Below, in pieces: positions 37,666 to 49,165 of a DNA stretch of 64,000 nt (the first letter of the stretch is position 1; every line of letters starts with the position of its first letter). The stretch is from Pseudomonas guangdongensis (GTDB lineage: Bacteria > Pseudomonadota > Gammaproteobacteria > Pseudomonadales > Pseudomonadaceae): assembly GCF_900105885.1 (NCBI RefSeq), contig NZ_LT629780.1:1-64000 (forward strand), written 5' to 3'. The notes beneath the pieces are model-generated. The model was not told the origin of the DNA and made no database searches. It was given only the letters and a program-made list of their open reading frames with translations. The translations under genes and the position numbers were made by a program.

Positions 37666-38004
37666 GTGGAACTGAACAAGGCAATGCTGGACTGCATGCG
37701 CGCCCTGCGCCGCCAACTGCGCATCGAGCGCGGACTGGACATCCACCTCGACCGACCCGATGCCGTCGCGGCGATGCTCGCCGCCAGCCGGGAACACGCC
37801 TCGCCGACCCTGCAGGCCCTCGGCCAGCGGCTCGCCGAACTCTGCGACCCGCCATCGACGGCGCCGCCCGACCATGCCGAAGCAGCACGGCCGCAGCGGG
37901 TCTATCGCGGCAATCCGCTGCCCGACAGCACCGCCGCGGACAGCCCGCCTGCGGAGCGCCTGACGCGCACCTATCGCGGCCAGACCATCCACGGCGAAAC
38001 CTGA
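37666..38004 (+). CDS. Small conserved hypothetical protein
   Basis: 112 residues from a GTG start with GGAGGAG 5 nt upstream. The N-terminal half is helical (MLDCMRALRRQLRIERGLDI; AVAAMLAASREHASPTLQAL). The C-terminal half is Pro-rich with a repeated motif, RVYRGNPLP and RTYRGQTIHG, about 25 residues apart. I do not recognise a family. It is divergent from the coiled-coil gene (197 bp gap) and convergent with argP. Confidence 0.6.
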   Translation: MELNKAMLDCMRALRRQLRIERGLDIHLDRPDAVAAMLAASREHASPTLQALGQRLAELCDPPSTAPPDHAEAARPQRVYRGNPLPDSTAADSPPAERLTRTYRGQTIHGET

Positions 38005-38053
38005 ACGGCCGCATGGCCGGCCGGGCGACCCGGTGCCACGCCGCCCGCTAAGT

Positions 38054-38953
38054 TCACCCTTCCTGCACCGCCACCAGCCAGTGCCGCGCCTGGCGGCGCA
38101 GGTGCGCGGTCAGCTGTTCCAGACGCTCGCCGCCGAGCCGCCAGCTGTGCCAGTACAGCGGCACGTCGATGGCCTGCCCCGGCAACAGCTCGCGCAGGCG
38201 GCCGTCGGCCAGCTGGGCCGCCACCTGCGCCTCGGGAATCAGCCCCCAGCCCAGTCCCGCCTCGGCCATGCGCACGAACCCCTCGGACGACGGACAGAGG
38301 TGGTGGAGGAAGCTGCCGGCGTAGCCGAGTCCGGCCAGATAGCGCTGCTGCAGGCGGTCGTCGGGGCCGAAGACGATGGCCGGCACGCGGGCCAGGCGCG
38401 CCGCGTCGATGCCGCTCGCCAGGTGGCGGGCGATGAACGCCGGGCTGGCCAGCGCCCGGTAGCGCATCGCCCCCAGCGCCAGCGCCCGCGCCCCGGCCAC
38501 CGGTCGGGGACTGGCGCACAGGCAGGCGGCGACCTCGCCGGCGCGCATGCGCTTGAGGCCGACGGCCTGGTCCTCGACCAGCAACTCCAGCAGCAGCCCC
38601 GACGCACGGCAGAAGTCGCCCACCGCCGGCAGCCACCAGGTGGCCAGGCTGTCGGCGTTCAGCGCAACGCGCAGCCGCTCGGGCCGACCGTCCTCGTCCA
38701 GCGCCGGCACCTGCTGCTGCAGGTCGCCTTCGAGCAGGCGCACCTGCTGCACATGGTTGAGCAGGCGCTGGCCGAGCGCGGTCGGCTGCGGCGGCGTGCC
38801 GCGCACCAGCACCGGCTGGCCGACGCGCATCTCCAGCAGCTTGATGCGCTGCGACACCGCCGACTGCGACAGCCCCAGGCACTGCGCGGCCCGCTCGAAA
38901 CCGCCCTGCTCCACCACGGTGGCCAGCGCCGCCAGCAGCTTGTAGTCGAACAT
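38054..38953 (-). CDS. argP: LysR-family regulator ArgP (LysG/IciA type)
   Basis: 299-residue LysR-type regulator: N-terminal winged helix (LLAALATVVEQGGFERAAQC then LGLSQSAVSQRIKLLE, about 5-40) and a C-terminal effector domain with LNADSLATWWLPAV, the ArgP-type ligand region. In E. coli ArgP activates the arginine/lysine exporter argO in response to the Arg:Lys ratio. Here it is divergent from a LysE/ArgO exporter gene across a 91-bp gap, the same arrangement. The gap has an AT-rich stretch (38961-38998), the likely ArgP site, with TATAAA as a possible -10 for the exporter. Confidence 0.92.
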   Translation of the reverse strand: MFDYKLLAALATVVEQGGFERAAQCLGLSQSAVSQRIKLLEMRVGQPVLVRGTPPQPTALGQRLLNHVQQVRLLEGDLQQQVPALDEDGRPERLRVALNADSLATWWLPAVGDFCRASGLLLELLVEDQAVGLKRMRAGEVAACLCASPRPVAGARALALGAMRYRALASPAFIARHLASGIDAARLARVPAIVFGPDDRLQQRYLAGLGYAGSFLHHLCPSSEGFVRMAEAGLGWGLIPEAQVAAQLADGRLRELLPGQAIDVPLYWHSWRLGGERLEQLTAHLRRQARHWLVAVQEG

Positions 38954-39044
38954 CTGTTTTCCTTATGAGGGGTTAGCAGTATTGGTTTTTCTTATAAACC
39001 AGCGACGCGCAGAATGCCCGCATTTCGATTGGGGAGTCCCTTCC

Positions 39045-39647
39045 ATGTGGCAGAGCTACAGCAACGGTCTGCTGGTGGCCTTCGGGCTGATCATGGCCAT
39101 CGGCGCGCAGAATGCCTTCGTCCTCGCCCAGAGCCTGCGCCGCGAGCATCACCTGAGCACCGCGGCGCTGTGCGTGACCTGCGATGCCCTGCTGGTCACC
39201 GCCGGGGTGTTCGGTCTGGCCGGCTTGCTGGCCGACAGCCCGCTGCTGCTGGGCATCGCCCGCTGGGGCGGCGCGGCCTTCCTGCTCTGGTATGCGGCCC
39301 AGGCGCTGCGCCGCGCCCTGGGCAGCCAGAGCCTGCAGCACAGCGCGACGCCGCTGCCGCGCTCGCGCCGCGCGGTGCTGCTCGCCGCACTGGCGGTGAC
39401 CCTGCTCAACCCTCATGTCTACCTGGACACCGTGCTGCTGATCGGCTCGCTCGGCGCCCAGCAGGCGGTGCCCGGCGCCTACGCCCTGGGCGCCGCCAGC
39501 GCCTCGCTGCTGTGGTTCCTCGGCCTGGCGCTCGGCGCGGCCTGGCTGGCGCCCTGGCTGGCCCGTCCGGCGACCTGGCGGCTGATCGATCTGGCGGTGG
39601 CGGCGATGATGCTGGCGGTCGCCGTGCAGCTGCTGCGGCCGCTCTGA
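39045..39647 (+). CDS. LysE/ArgO-family amino-acid exporter
   Basis: 200-residue inner-membrane exporter with five to six transmembrane helices. The N-terminal GLLVAFGLIMAIGAQNAFVL (about 8-27) is the LysE/ArgO signature, and TLLNPHVYLDTVLLIGSLG (about 119-137) contains the conserved NPH motif. It is predicted to export basic amino acids (arginine, lysine or canavanine). GGGGAG precedes the ATG at 39045. Regulation by the divergent ArgP is expected. Confidence 0.92.
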   Translation: MWQSYSNGLLVAFGLIMAIGAQNAFVLAQSLRREHHLSTAALCVTCDALLVTAGVFGLAGLLADSPLLLGIARWGGAAFLLWYAAQALRRALGSQSLQHSATPLPRSRRAVLLAALAVTLLNPHVYLDTVLLIGSLGAQQAVPGAYALGAASASLLWFLGLALGAAWLAPWLARPATWRLIDLAVAAMMLAVAVQLLRPL

Positions 39648-39684
39648 AGCGCAGGCCCGGCGCCTTGTCCCCACAGTTGCTGCG

Positions 39685-39713
39685 TGGATATGCCGGGGGG
39701 CCGGTGCTATGAT
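39685..39713 (+). promoter_or_regulatory. Promoter for sodB
   Basis: TGGATA (39685-39690), 17-bp spacer, TATGAT (39708-39713). The start site would be about 110 nt before the sodB ATG. Confidence 0.55.
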
Positions 39714-39830
39714 CCCAGGCCGACAGCGCGCCCAGCGCTGCGGTGGAGCCGACAAGACTCCGCCCGCCGGCACCGTGAGCCGGCCGTGCGCACCGCGCGA
39801 ATCACCCTGATGACGATACGGAGAGAGACC

Positions 39831-40412
39831 ATGGCTTTCGAACTGCCGCCGCTGCCCTACGCGAACAACGCCCTCGAGCCGCACATTTCCGCCGAAACCC
39901 TGGAATTCCACCACGGCAAGCACCACAACACCTACGTGGTCAACCTGAACAACCTGGTGCCGGGCACCGAGTTCGAAGGCAAGAGCCTGGAAGAGATCGT
40001 CAAGACCTCCTCCGGCGGCATCTTCAACAACGCCGCCCAGGTCTGGAACCACACCTTCTATTGGAACTGCCTGGCACCGAACGCCGGCGGCCAGCCGAGC
40101 GGCGCCCTGGCTGACGCCATCAACGCCACCTTCGGTTCCTTCGACAAGTTCAAGGAAGAGTTCACCAAGACTGCCATCGGCACCTTCGGTTCCGGCTGGG
40201 CCTGGCTGGTGAAGAAGGCCGACGGCTCCCTGGCCCTGGCCAGCACCATCGGCGCCGGCTGCCCGCTGACCAGCGGCGACACCCCGCTGCTGACCTGCGA
40301 CGTCTGGGAACACGCCTACTACATCGACTACCGCAACGCCCGTCCGAAGTACGTCGAGGCGTTCTGGAACCTGGTGAACTGGGACTTCGTGGCCGCCAAC
40401 TACGCCGCCTGA
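39831..40412 (+). CDS. sodB: Iron superoxide dismutase SodB
   Basis: Cytoplasmic Fe-SOD, 193 residues. Metal ligands are His27 (EFHHGKHH), His74 (VWNHTFYW), Asp157 and His161 ([11 protein letters not shown]). The residue pattern [14 protein letters not shown] favours iron over manganese. It has its own promoter upstream and an ideal terminator downstream, so it is monocistronic; the ATG at 39831 has GGAGAGA 6 nt upstream. Confidence 0.96.
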   Translation: MAFELPPLPYANNALEPHISAETLEFHHGKHHNTYVVNLNNLVPGTEFEGKSLEEIVKTSSGGIFNNAAQVWNHTFYWNCLAPNAGGQPSGALADAINATFGSFDKFKEEFTKTAIGTFGSGWAWLVKKADGSLALASTIGAGCPLTSGDTPLLTCDVWEHAYYIDYRNARPKYVEAFWNLVNWDFVAANYAA

Positions 40413-40426
40413 GTCCGCATCGACCA

Positions 40427-40458
40427 CGAAAAAACCCGGCTTTCGCCGGGTTTTTTCG
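40427..40458 (+). terminator. Terminator after sodB
   Basis: A 14-bp perfect stem with A-tract and T-tract arms (CGAAAAAACCCGGC / GCCGGGTTTTTTCG, loop TTTC), ideal in form; it could also act on the minus strand. Confidence 0.92.
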
Positions 40459-40564
40459 TTTCTAGCCGCCTCTAAATTGACGCATTTTCTTTGACGGCCG
40501 CGAAGCAATTCACAATACTGCCGCGCATTTACCGCCCATCACCCCCGCACAAGGATCTGCCGTC

Positions 40565-42637
40565 TTGCCACCGGAGCCGAACAAGCGCCTGTCACACCGC
40601 CTGCTCGCCTTGGCCTTGGGGGCCGCCCTGCTGGTCGGCCTGCTGTCGAGCCTGGTGCAGATCGCCCATCAGGTGCAGCAGATCCGCCAGGACATTCAGC
40701 GCGACGGCACACAGATCCTCGCCATGTTCCGCGAACCGTCCAGCCAGGCGCTGCTCGACGGCGACAGCGGCATGGCCCGCCGGGTGGTGGAAGGCCTGCT
40801 GCAGCACCCTGGCGTCAGTCAGGCCAGTCTGCGCGACAACCGCGGCAATCCCCTGGCCGCCGCCAGCCAGGCGGTCACCGACCAGCCGCGCAGCGCCCTC
40901 AGCGACCGCCTGTTCGGCCGCCAGTACCTGTTCGGTGTGCCGCTGTACGGCCCGCCGCCGCTGCGCGAACAGCGCGGCGAACTGAGCCTGACCCTGGACA
41001 CCCACTACCAGGCCGCCGCCTTTCTCGACAGCGCGCGCCTCAGCCTGCTCACCAGCCTGGCGCGGGCCCTGCTGCTCGGCGGGCTGCTCTACCTGCTCTA
41101 TCGCTGGCAGCTGACCGGCCCGCTGCAGCGCCTGCTGGCCGACCTCGAACGCATCGACCCCGACCGTCCCGGCACCCGCCAGTTGCAGACGCCGCGCGGC
41201 CACGAGGACGACGAACTCGGCCAGTGGGTCGACCGCGCCAACCGCCTGCTGGCCAGCGTGGCCCGCCACAGCGCGCGGCACCGCGAGGCGGAAAACACCC
41301 TGCAGCGCCTGAGCCAGGTCGACCAGCTCACCGGCCTGCCCAACCGCGTACAGCTGCAGGAGCAACTGGAGCAGATCCTCGTCGATGCCCAGGGCAGCCT
41401 GCACCGGGTGGCGATCTTCTGCCTGGGCCTCGACGACTTCAAGGCGGTCAACGAACGCCACGGCTACCAGAGCGGCGACCAGCTGCTGCGCGCCACCGCC
41501 AATCGCCTGCGCGTGCAGGACTGCCATTTCGCCGCCCTGGCGCGCATGGGCAGCGACCAGTTCGCGCTGATCCTGATCGCCTTCGAGCACCCCGGCCAGG
41601 CCGCCGAACTGGCGCAGCGCCTGCTCGACGACCTGGCCCGGCCGTTCCTCATCGGCCAGCAGGAAATCGCCCTGCGCGCCAGCCTGGGCATCGCCCTGTT
41701 CCCCGAGGACGGCCACAGCGCCGAGTACCTGCTGCAGCGCGCCGAGCAGACCATGACCCTGGCCAAGCAGCAGGCCCGCAGCGGCTACCAGTTCTACGTC
41801 GCCAGCGTCGACCAGCAGATGCGCCAGCAGCGCGAGCTGGAGCACGACCTGCGCTCGGCCCTGGCCAACGGCGAGCTGGAAGTCCACTACCAGCCGCAGA
41901 TCGCCTACACCACGCAACAGGTCATCGGCGTCGAGGCGCTGCTGCGCTGGCGCCACCCGCAGCACGGGCTGGTGTCGCCGGAGCGCTTCATTCCGCTGGC
42001 CGAGCAGAGCGGCCTGATCCTCAAGATCGGCGACTGGGTGCTGGAACAGGCCTGCCGCCAGTTGAGCCAATGGCACGCCGAGGGGCTGCACTGGCTGCGC
42101 ATGGCGGTCAACCTGTCCACCGCGCAGCTGTGCAGCCCGGGCCTGCCGCAGCGGGTGCTCGAACTCACCCGCCACTACGGCCTGCCGGCGCGCAGCCTGG
42201 AGCTGGAGATCACCGAAACCGTGCTGATGGGCGATATCGGCAGCGCCGCCCGGCAGCTAAGCAACCTGCGCGAAGCCCAGGTGCTGGTGGCGATCGACGA
42301 CTTCGGCACCGGCTACTCCTCGCTCAACTACCTCAACACCCTGCCGCTGGACAAGATCAAGATCGACAAGAGCTTCGTCCGCGAACTGGGCAACGACGAC
42401 GCCGACCCCAGCATCATCAAGGCGATCATCCAGCTGGCCCACAGCCTGAACATCGAGGTGATCGCCGAGGGGGTGGAGAATCGCGCCCAGGAAGCCTGCC
42501 TGATCGCACAGGGCTGCAGCGAGGGCCAGGGCTTCCTCTACAGCCGGCCGCTGCCGGCCGCGCAGATCGCCCATTACATCCGCCACTTCGAGCAGCGCCG
42601 CAAGGCGCAGCCGAGCGACCTGCCCACCCGGGGCTGA
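40565..42637 (+). CDS. bifA: Cyclic-di-GMP phosphodiesterase BifA (degenerate GGDEF + EAL)
   Basis: Inner-membrane c-di-GMP phosphodiesterase, 690 residues. Two transmembrane helices (about 11-35 and 160-182) flank a periplasmic sensor region; then comes a GGDEF domain whose active site reads GSDQF (no cyclase activity expected), and an EAL domain with intact motifs (IGVEALLRWRHP; LELEITETVLM; VAIDDFGTGYSSLNYL; DKIKIDKSFV). BifA lowers c-di-GMP and promotes motility and biofilm dispersal in Pseudomonas; location after sodB is the same. The start is a TTG at 40565 with AAGGA 9 nt upstream; no ATG fits. Confidence 0.93.
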   Translation: MPPEPNKRLSHRLLALALGAALLVGLLSSLVQIAHQVQQIRQDIQRDGTQILAMFREPSSQALLDGDSGMARRVVEGLLQHPGVSQASLRDNRGNPLAAASQAVTDQPRSALSDRLFGRQYLFGVPLYGPPPLREQRGELSLTLDTHYQAAAFLDSARLSLLTSLARALLLGGLLYLLYRWQLTGPLQRLLADLERIDPDRPGTRQLQTPRGHEDDELGQWVDRANRLLASVARHSARHREAENTLQRLSQVDQLTGLPNRVQLQEQLEQILVDAQGSLHRVAIFCLGLDDFKAVNERHGYQSGDQLLRATANRLRVQDCHFAALARMGSDQFALILIAFEHPGQAAELAQRLLDDLARPFLIGQQEIALRASLGIALFPEDGHSAEYLLQRAEQTMTLAKQQARSGYQFYVASVDQQMRQQRELEHDLRSALANGELEVHYQPQIAYTTQQVIGVEALLRWRHPQHGLVSPERFIPLAEQSGLILKIGDWVLEQACRQLSQWHAEGLHWLRMAVNLSTAQLCSPGLPQRVLELTRHYGLPARSLELEITETVLMGDIGSAARQLSNLREAQVLVAIDDFGTGYSSLNYLNTLPLDKIKIDKSFVRELGNDDADPSIIKAIIQLAHSLNIEVIAEGVENRAQEACLIAQGCSEGQGFLYSRPLPAAQIAHYIRHFEQRRKAQPSDLPTRG

Positions 42638-42687
42638 GGGACACGCGGCGTAGACGGAGCAGATTCCAGGCGACAGGCTATTGCAAA

Positions 42688-42706
42688 AATGCGAACATTT
42701 CGCATT
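42688..42706 (+). promoter_or_regulatory. Fur-like palindrome before the imelysin cluster
   Basis: AATGCGAA-CAT-TTCGCATT, perfect 8-bp arms in a 19-bp site, close to the gammaproteobacterial Fur box AATGAnAATnATTnTCATT. It overlaps a TTGCAA (42681) / CATTAT (42703) promoter with a 16-bp spacer, a position suited to repression. The imelysin gene starts 59 bp downstream. Confidence 0.6.
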
Positions 42707-42764
42707 ATATCTCGCTTTGGCGCTCAGCCAGCCCGTCCGTCCACCCTCACAAGGATCCGTCCGC

Positions 42765-44099
<1,335 letters not shown>

Positions 44100-44187
44100 T
44101 CGTTCCTCCTGCACGGCTGCGGCGCTGCGCCGCAGCCGCCTGCAGCCCCCGGCGGGCGCGGGCTGCGCCCTGCCCGCCGCCCCTGCA

Positions 44188-44227
44188 AATGCAAACCCCT
44201 CTTATTCTCCCGGTAACACGCTGTTAC
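44188..44227 (+). promoter_or_regulatory. Second Fur-like site and dyad before dihaem gene
   Basis: A weaker Fur-like 19-mer AATGCAAACCCCTCTTATT (44188-44206) is followed by a perfect dyad GTAACA-CGC-TGTTAC (44213-44227) that contains a possible -10 (TACACT, 44224-44229). It suggests a second promoter inside the cluster. Confidence 0.4.
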
Positions 44228-44261
44228 ACTGCCGCGCGTTCTTCACCCCCGGAGTATCGCC

Positions 44262-45689
<1,428 letters not shown>

Positions 45690-45699
45690 GGAGCACCCG

Positions 45700-46776
45700 A
45701 TGCTGCGCCCCGCCCTGCTCTCCCTGACCCTGCTGGCCACCCTGGCCGGCTGCTCCGACGACGCCCCGCCCGCGGCGAAGACCGAGCCCTTCGCCGCCAC
45801 CAGCGCGGCGCTGACCGACGGCGTGCTGCTGCCGGCCTACACCCGCTGGACCGACGACAACCGCCATCTGGTCGACAGCGCCCGCGCCTTCTGCGCCGGC
45901 GAGCAGGACCTGGCCGCCGCCCGCCAGGCCTACCGCCAGGCCCACGCCGCCTGGGCCGCCCTGCAGCCGCTGGCCATCGGCCGTCTCGGCGAAGGCAACC
46001 TGGCCTGGCAGGTGCAGTTCTGGCCGGACAAGAAGAACCTGGTGGCCCGCCAGGTCAACGCCCTGCTCGACGCCAAGCCGCAGCTCAAGCAGGCCGACCT
46101 GGAAAGCGCCAGCGTGGTGGTGCAGGGCCTGAGCGCCTACGAATACCTGCTGTTCGACGCCGCCCTCGACCTCGACCAGCTGGAGCAGAAGCGCCGCTAC
46201 TGCCCGCTGCTGCTCGGCATCGGCACCCACCAGCAGGCCCTGTCCGCCGGGGTGCTGGCCAGCTGGATCGGCGAGCAGGGCCTGGCCGCCCAGCTCAAGC
46301 AGTTCCCCAACCCGCGCTATGCCGAAGGCCGCGAGGCCATCGGCGAGCTGCTGCGCATCCAGGTCGGCGCCCTCGACGGCCTGAAGAAGAAGCTCGGCAC
46401 CCCGCTGGCGCGGGGCAAGACGCCCCAGCCCTATCAGGCCGAAGGCTGGCGCAGTGCCACCTCGCTGGCCAGCCTCGACGCCAGCCTGGCCAGCGCCGAG
46501 GCGCTGTGGCGCGGCGCCGACGGCCCCGGCGTGCGCAGCCTGCTGGGCGCCGAGCACGGCGACCTGGCCACCCGCATCGACGCCGCCTACAGCGAAACCC
46601 GCCAGCGCCTGGGCGCCCTCGGCGCGCCGCTCGGCGAGCTGCTGGCCAGCGACGCCGGCCGCGACAGCCTCGGTCAGCTCTACGACAGCCTCGACCGCCT
46701 GCATCGCCTGCAGGAAGGCGAGCTGGCCCGCGCGCTGGGCATCCAGCTCGGCTTCAACGCCCACGACGGCGACTGA
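45700..46776 (+). CDS. Second imelysin-family lipoprotein, GxHxxE motif altered
   Basis: 358-residue lipoprotein (lipobox LAGC, Cys18) with the imelysin helical fold (ARQAYRQAHAAWAALQPLAI; LGEGNLAWQVQFWPDKKN). The position corresponding to GxHxxE reads GLSAYE (143-148), so the histidine is replaced by Ser145; this copy probably does not bind metal in the same way as the upstream paralogue. It is co-transcribed with the dihaem gene. A GC-rich hairpin (46783-46809) lies between it and the next gene. Confidence 0.85.
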   Translation: MLRPALLSLTLLATLAGCSDDAPPAAKTEPFAATSAALTDGVLLPAYTRWTDDNRHLVDSARAFCAGEQDLAAARQAYRQAHAAWAALQPLAIGRLGEGNLAWQVQFWPDKKNLVARQVNALLDAKPQLKQADLESASVVVQGLSAYEYLLFDAALDLDQLEQKRRYCPLLLGIGTHQQALSAGVLASWIGEQGLAAQLKQFPNPRYAEGREAIGELLRIQVGALDGLKKKLGTPLARGKTPQPYQAEGWRSATSLASLDASLASAEALWRGADGPGVRSLLGAEHGDLATRIDAAYSETRQRLGALGAPLGELLASDAGRDSLGQLYDSLDRLHRLQEGELARALGIQLGFNAHDGD

Positions 46777-46869
46777 GCCGGCGGCCCGGCCCCGCGTGGG
46801 CGCCGGGCCGGCCACGGCACAGGGAGGTGCCGCATCGGCCCCCTCCTCCTTCCGTGTCACGGAGTCCCC

Positions 46870-47967
46870 ATGCAACGACGTACCTTCCTCGGCCTCGGCG
46901 GCGCCCTGTTCGCCGCCGCCGCCCTCGGCGGCTGGAGCCTCGGTCGCGGCGCGGCCGCCCAGCCGCTGCTGCTCTCGGCGCGCAACGACGCCGACGGCCG
47001 CCACTACGCGGTCGGCTACCGCCTCGACGGCCAGGCGCAGTTCGCCACCCCGGTGCGCGAGCGCTGCCACGACGTGGTGCCGCACCCGGCGCTGCCGCTG
47101 GCGCTGTTCGTCGGTCGCCGGCCGAGCCGCGAGAGCTACCTGATCGACACCCGCGACGGCCGCCTGCTGCAGACCGTGGCCAGCCCGGCCGACCGGCACT
47201 TCTACGGCCACGCGGTGTTCCATCGCGACGGCGAGTGGCTGTACAGCACCGAGAACGACACCCGCGAGCCTGGCCGCGGGGTGCTCGGCGTCTGGCGCCT
47301 GGACGGCGAGCGCCTGCTGCGCGAGGCCGAGCTGTCCAGCCACGGCGTCGGCCCGCATCAGCTGCTGTGGATGCCCGACGGCGAAACCCTGGTGGTAGCC
47401 AACGGCGGCATCCGCACCGAGGCCGACAGCCGCGAGGCGATGAACCTCGATGCCATGGAGCCGAGCCTGGTGCTGCTGCGCCGCGACGGCAGCCTGCTGA
47501 GCAAGGAGACGCTGCCCGAACGGATGAACAGCGTGCGCCATCTGGCGGTGGCCGACGACGGCACCGTGGTCAGCGGCCAGCAGTACGAGGGCGCCGCGGA
47601 CGACGCCGCGGCGCTGGTGGCGATCAAGCGCCCCGGCGGGGCCTTCCAGCCCTTCCCGCTGGGCGAGACGCAGCGCCTGGCGATGCACCAGTACACCGCC
47701 AGCGTGGCGATCCACAGCGCACTGCGCCTGCTGGCGATCACCGCGCCGCGCGGCAACCGGGTGTTCATCTGGGACCTGGACAGCGCCGCGCTGCGCCTCG
47801 ACGCGCCACTGCCCGACTGCGCCGGCGTCGCCGCCTGCGCCGAAGGCTTCGTGGTCAGTTCCGGGCAGGGCCGCTGCCGGCTCTACGACTGCCGCAGCGC
47901 CGAGATCGTCATGCAGCCCCTGACTTTGCCGGCCGGGCTGTGGGACAACCACCTGCGCCTGGCCTGA
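46870..47967 (+). CDS. DUF1513 periplasmic beta-propeller protein (Tat signal)
   Basis: 365-residue protein with a twin-arginine signal (MQRRTFLGLGGALFAAAALG, cut near AAA-QP) and a WD/propeller-like mature domain with repeats such as HDVVPHPALPLALFVGRRP, HAVFHRDGEWLYSTEND and PHQLLWMPDGETLVVANGG. This matches DUF1513, regularly found with imelysins and dihaem oxidoreductases. Tat export suggests folding, perhaps with a cofactor, before export. It is last in the cluster, 93 bp after the imelysin gene. Its role is unknown; an extracytoplasmic iron-handling partner is likely. Confidence 0.86.
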   Translation: MQRRTFLGLGGALFAAAALGGWSLGRGAAAQPLLLSARNDADGRHYAVGYRLDGQAQFATPVRERCHDVVPHPALPLALFVGRRPSRESYLIDTRDGRLLQTVASPADRHFYGHAVFHRDGEWLYSTENDTREPGRGVLGVWRLDGERLLREAELSSHGVGPHQLLWMPDGETLVVANGGIRTEADSREAMNLDAMEPSLVLLRRDGSLLSKETLPERMNSVRHLAVADDGTVVSGQQYEGAADDAAALVAIKRPGGAFQPFPLGETQRLAMHQYTASVAIHSALRLLAITAPRGNRVFIWDLDSAALRLDAPLPDCAGVAACAEGFVVSSGQGRCRLYDCRSAEIVMQPLTLPAGLWDNHLRLA

Positions 47968-47982
47968 GCCGCCGCGCCGGCT

Positions 47983-48011
47983 TTGACTTGTCGGCGCGGC
48001 AAGCCTAGCGT
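47983..48011 (+). promoter_or_regulatory. Promoter with dyad spacer before RND efflux genes
   Basis: TTGACT (47983-47988), 17-bp spacer, TAGCGT (48006-48011). The segment CTTGTCGGCGCGGCAAG (47987-48003) is an imperfect palindrome inside the spacer, a possible operator. Confidence 0.45.
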
Positions 48012-48048
48012 GAGCCCTATCGCGTAATCCCGAGCAAAGGAGTCGCCT

Positions 48049-49143
48049 ATGTTACGCCGCCGCCTGCTGGTCATGCTGGCCATCGTGATCGTCGTGGTCG
48101 CGCTGCTCGCCGGCTACAAGGCCTACAGCATCTACCAGCAGATCCAGGCCTTCTCGGCCCCGCCGGCGCCGGTCAGCGTCTCCGCCGTCGTCGCCGAACA
48201 GCGTGACTGGCAAAGCCAGGTGGCAGCCATCGGCAGCCTCACCGCGCTGCGCGGCGTCGACCTGGGCGTCGAGGCCGGCGGCACGGTGCGCAGCGTGCTG
48301 TTCGAGTCCGGCCAGCAGGTCGGCGCCGGCCAGCCGCTGCTGCAGATGGACAACGCGGTGGAAACCGCCAGCCTGCGCACCGCCGAGGCCGAACTGGGTC
48401 TGGCGCTGGTCGAGTACCAGCGCGGCAGCAACCTGATCGAGCGCCAGGCGATCTCGCGCAGCGAGTTCGACCGCCTCGGCGCCAGCCTGGAGAAGGCCCG
48501 CGCCAGCGTCGCCCAGCTCAAGGCGACCCTGGCCAAGAAGCGCCTGCTGGCGCCCTTCGCCGGGACCATCGGCATCCGTCAGGTCGACGTCGGCGACTAC
48601 CTGGAGCCGGGCACGCCGGTGGCCACCCTGCAGGACCTGTCGATGCTCTACGTCGACTTCTTCCTCCCCGAACAGGAGTTCGCCCGCCTGCAGGTCGGCC
48701 AGCCCCTGCAGGCCAGCGTCGCCGCCTGGCCGGGCGAGCGCTTCGCCGGGCGCATCGAGGCGATCAACCCCAAGGTGGAAGCCACCACCCGCAACCTGCA
48801 GGTCCGCGCCCTGCTGGCCAACCCGCAGGGCCGCCTGCTGCCGGGCATGTTCGCCCACCTGCAGGTGCTGCTCGGCGAGCGCCGCGCGCAGGTGGTGGTG
48901 CCGGAAACCGCCGTCGCCTACACCCTCTATGGCAACTCGCTGTACGTGGTGGTCGAGCGCGAGGAGGACGGCGCCCCGGCGCTGAGCGTCGAGCGCCGCT
49001 TCGTCAGGACCGGCGAACGCCGCGACGGCCAGGTGGTGATCCTCGAAGGCCTGCAGGCCGGCGAGCGCGTGGTGTCCTCCGGGCAGCTCAAGCTCGACAA
49101 CGGCACCGCCATCACCCTGGTCGACGATCCCGCCGCCCGCTAA
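48049..49143 (+). CDS. mexV: RND efflux periplasmic adaptor (MexV-like)
   Basis: Membrane-fusion protein of an RND pump, 364 residues: N-terminal membrane anchor (about 6-26, MLAIVIVVVALLAGY), biotinyl-lipoyl hairpin (VEAGGTVRSVLFESGQQVGAGQPLLQ split by a coiled-coil hairpin at about 105-165), beta-barrel (AVLQ-like PVATLQDLSMLYVDFFLPEQ) and membrane-proximal domain (VVPETAVAYTLYGNSLYVV). It is paired with the transporter 22 bp downstream; no outer-membrane channel gene is present, so a channel such as OprM is presumably shared. The mexV name rests on gene order after the imelysin cluster. Confidence 0.88.
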   Translation: MLRRRLLVMLAIVIVVVALLAGYKAYSIYQQIQAFSAPPAPVSVSAVVAEQRDWQSQVAAIGSLTALRGVDLGVEAGGTVRSVLFESGQQVGAGQPLLQMDNAVETASLRTAEAELGLALVEYQRGSNLIERQAISRSEFDRLGASLEKARASVAQLKATLAKKRLLAPFAGTIGIRQVDVGDYLEPGTPVATLQDLSMLYVDFFLPEQEFARLQVGQPLQASVAAWPGERFAGRIEAINPKVEATTRNLQVRALLANPQGRLLPGMFAHLQVLLGERRAQVVVPETAVAYTLYGNSLYVVVEREEDGAPALSVERRFVRTGERRDGQVVILEGLQAGERVVSSGQLKLDNGTAITLVDDPAAR

Positions 49144-49165
49144 CCGTCGCCCGCAGGAAGCAGCC

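Noticed and set aside
46783..46809. Terminator between second imelysin and DUF1513 genes
   Set aside because: GC-rich 8-bp stem without T run; the genes recur together, so it is more likely an intra-operon structure.
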